Below, in pieces: positions 11,520 through 13,030 of a stretch of DNA of 13,030 bases. A program made the translations under genes and the position numbers. The notes beneath the pieces were generated by a model. That model saw nothing but the letters and a program-made list of their open reading frames with translations, did no database searches and had not been told where the DNA came from. Numbering within the stretch: position 1 is the first letter of the stretch; each line of letters opens with the position of its first letter. This DNA is from CAYHIN01 sp964356705 (GTDB taxonomy: Bacteria; Patescibacteriota; Microgenomatia; CAZETR01; Amesbacteraceae), in assembly GCA_964356705.1 (NCBI GenBank), contig CAYHIN010000021.1, forward strand, positions 1 to 13,030. The letters are read 5' to 3'.

Positions 11520-13030
11520 AGGTTGCGCTCAAAGATCAGGATGTCCTCGGAGGTGTAGACTTTTTTGTAGAACTTGTACAAGCGGCCTTGTTTTTCAGGA
11601 GTATCAAAAAACTGTTTCCATAGTGCGTCATCTTTTTGGAGAATTATCCACTGGGCATGACTCTGGGGGGCGGCAAGTGTTTCTTCCCAATATGGTTTTG
11701 TACCTATATATATGATATTTTCCATGGGAAGCTGAGAGGTGATGACACTAAAGATTCTCTTGTAGTCGTCCATGACGAGTAACCCGCCAGTATAATTTTT
11801 TGCCAACCAGGAAACGGCGTCGGGATATTTGTTTGCAGACAGACCGATGGTGGCATCATCGTACGAGACTACGCGCGAATATCCATTTGCATAGAGACCA
11901 AACTGAAGAATAAATAGGGCGAGCAGTACCAATCTTCCAGGGTTTTTTGCCTTGTGAAACAAGTAAGCAAACAGTAATGCGCAGGTTGGGATCATCATCA
12001 GACCGTATCTGACATTGAAAAGGCGCCATTCAAATCCTACTGGGGTAATCGAGGGAATAAAGATTAGCGACTGACCCATGTATAAGGTGAGCACATAAAA
12101 AATAAAAGGGGAAAGAAGCACGAGCGAAGTGAAAAAAGCGTGGTCGGTGTTTTTGTCTTTTATAAATACTATGTAGCTGACTATGGCGACTGCAAATATG
12201 AGGATGCCTACGTTGCTCATTGAGGTCGCGGTGTAGTAGACAAATGCGGATGGTAAATTTTTGTACGCTGGCAACTGACCCTTGGCGAGCCAGCCTTTTT
12301 GCTGAGACTTGGCCGAAAATTGGCTAGTTGTGAAGTAAAAGGGGTTCTTGAGAATCAGCGCTCCCCACCCAAGCCAAAGAGCTACTCCAAAAAAAGCCAG
12401 GGTGCAGTACATCACCAGAATACCCTCCCCTTTCTGACTGATCAAGCTGAAACGCTTGACCTGGCCGCGAACTAGCTCTTTTAGAAAATCGAATAGTCCG
12501 GTGTACAGTAGCCCAATAATGCCTGCCTCTATCAGAACTATAATCCAGCCATCGTACCTGGTTAAGGTAGCGCAAAAGCCATAAAAAGCAGCCAAAATAA
12601 GATCGATCAGATTTTCTCTGTTGTGCAAATACCTGATGAAGAAATATGAGTTTAATACAAAAAAAGCGATCAACGGCAACTCAGTCATAGGCGTTGCCTG
12701 CATATACAAAATATTGGGATTTGTAATAAATACCAATGAGGCGATGAAAGAGGCAAATTTGTTTTTGGTCAGAAATAGAGTCAATTTATAGAGATACATC
12801 GAGGTGATCAAAAAACAGATACCAGATACAATTGAACCCGCAAGTCCCGATCTCCAGAGAAAGTTAGACCAAATGAAAGGAAGCATGAGAACGTGCGGCA
12901 AAGGGAGCCAGATACCACCGAGTTGGGCTGCTCCCGGGGTCAAGCTATTGACTACACGCTTGGCAATATTGAGATGAGATTCGGCGTCACCGTAAGAAAT
13001 AATGGTGTGGTTTTGGTATGAGAGATAGGT
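11516..13030 (-). CDS. GT-C-type membrane glycosyltransferase, N-terminus cut by window edge
   Basis: The frame is open from the right edge to a TGA at 11516, giving 504 visible residues; the true start lies beyond 13030. The first visible residues hold a GT-C first-loop motif, SYGDAESHLNIAKRVV, followed by LGGIWLPLPHVLMLPF. An in-frame TTG at 12943 would discard this conserved motif and is not the start. About ten hydrophobic segments follow, then a soluble C-terminal part (about the last 120 residues, from SYDDATIG) of the kind seen outside the membrane in GT39/GT83-like enzymes. The Asp-Ala-Glu acidic motif fits transfer of a sugar from a polyprenyl-phosphate donor on the outer face. The stop overlaps the TIM-barrel gene start as ATGA. 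It differs from the two paralogues at 1-3538 in motif and is probably a different subfamily. Substrate unknown. Confidence 0.85.
   Translation of the reverse strand, partial: TYLSYQNHTIISYGDAESHLNIAKRVVNSLTPGAAQLGGIWLPLPHVLMLPFIWSNFLWRSGLAGSIVSGICFLITSMYLYKLTLFLTKNKFASFIASLVFITNPNILYMQATPMTELPLIAFFVLNSYFFIRYLHNRENLIDLILAAFYGFCATLTRYDGWIIVLIEAGIIGLLYTGLFDFLKELVRGQVKRFSLISQKGEGILVMYCTLAFFGVALWLGWGALILKNPFYFTTSQFSAKSQQKGWLAKGQLPAYKNLPSAFVYYTATSMSNVGILIFAVAIVSYIVFIKDKNTDHAFFTSLVLLSPFIFYVLTLYMGQSLIFIPSITPVGFEWRLFNVRYGLMMIPTCALLFAYLFHKAKNPGRLVLLALFILQFGLYANGYSRVVSYDDATIGLSANKYPDAVSWLAKNYTGGLLVMDDYKRIFSVITSQLPMENIIYIGTKPYWEETLAAPQSHAQWIILQKDDALWKQFFDTPEKQGRLYKFYKKVYTSEDILIFERNL

Noticed and set aside
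12941..12943. TTG as start of the right-edge glycosyltransferase
   Set aside because: The frame stays open upstream to the window edge and encodes the conserved GDAESH motif, so the start is outside the window.
1346..13030. Alternative genetic code (UGA as glycine)
   Set aside because: TGA ends several full-length proteins at the expected family length and takes part in ATGA/TTGA overlaps, so it is a stop here.

Overview
The window reads like part of a Patescibacteria (CPR) genome, most likely Microgenomates-like. This is an inference from gene style, not from a marker tree. Genes are packed tightly with many 4-bp ATGA/TTGA overlaps. Polyprenyl-phosphate-sugar (GT2 and GT-C) glycosyltransferases are abundant. 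The CAP-domain protein has an N-terminus (PHESNN...LLHPSS) of a kind I associate with CPR bacteria, and a small sortase sits next to a protein with a sorting signal. TGA is clearly a stop codon in several overlapping genes, so the code is standard (table 11), not the UGA-Gly code of Gracilibacteria/Absconditabacteria. I see no rRNA, tRNA, CRISPR array, insertion sequence or phage gene.

Layout. (1) Bases 1-3538, minus strand: two tandem GT39/PMT-like membrane glycosyltransferases. The upstream one is fused to an N-terminal GT2 polyprenyl-phosphate-sugar synthase domain; the downstream one runs off the left edge. (2) 3578-4660, plus strand: a third, shorter GT-C-type membrane protein, divergent from the fusion gene across a 39-bp dyad-symmetric promoter region. 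(3) 4664-5803, minus strand: a GT2 (DPM1-like) plus GtrA fusion, convergent with the preceding gene with 3 bp between stop codons. (4) 5804-5927: a divergent promoter region holding a REP-like inverted repeat. (5) 5928-6569, plus strand: trmD, a tRNA m1G37 methyltransferase with no rimM or rplS beside it in the window. (6) 6575-13030, minus strand: a long co-directional run, in transcription order a partial GT-C glycosyltransferase, a secreted TIM-barrel glycosidase-like protein, an Fn3 surface protein with a C-terminal FAGTG sorting signal, a sortase, a CAP-domain membrane protein, a 92-aa three-helix membrane protein, thpR (RNA 2',3'-cyclic phosphodiesterase) and an RmlC-type epimerase.

How the genes may work together. 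Cytoplasmic GT2 domains would load sugars onto polyprenyl phosphate, GtrA-like domains may help move the lipid-sugar across the membrane, and GT-C enzymes would transfer sugars on the outer face. The RmlC homologue could modify a nucleotide sugar. The Fn3 protein, sortase, CAP protein and TIM-barrel protein look like an anchored or secreted surface module made in the same transcription unit. The sortase-substrate pairing is the strongest functional link. All four genes that start a transcription unit inside the window have a -10-like hexamer only 7-9 nt before the start codon, which suggests leaderless mRNAs. No stretch longer than about 300 bases lacks a gene.
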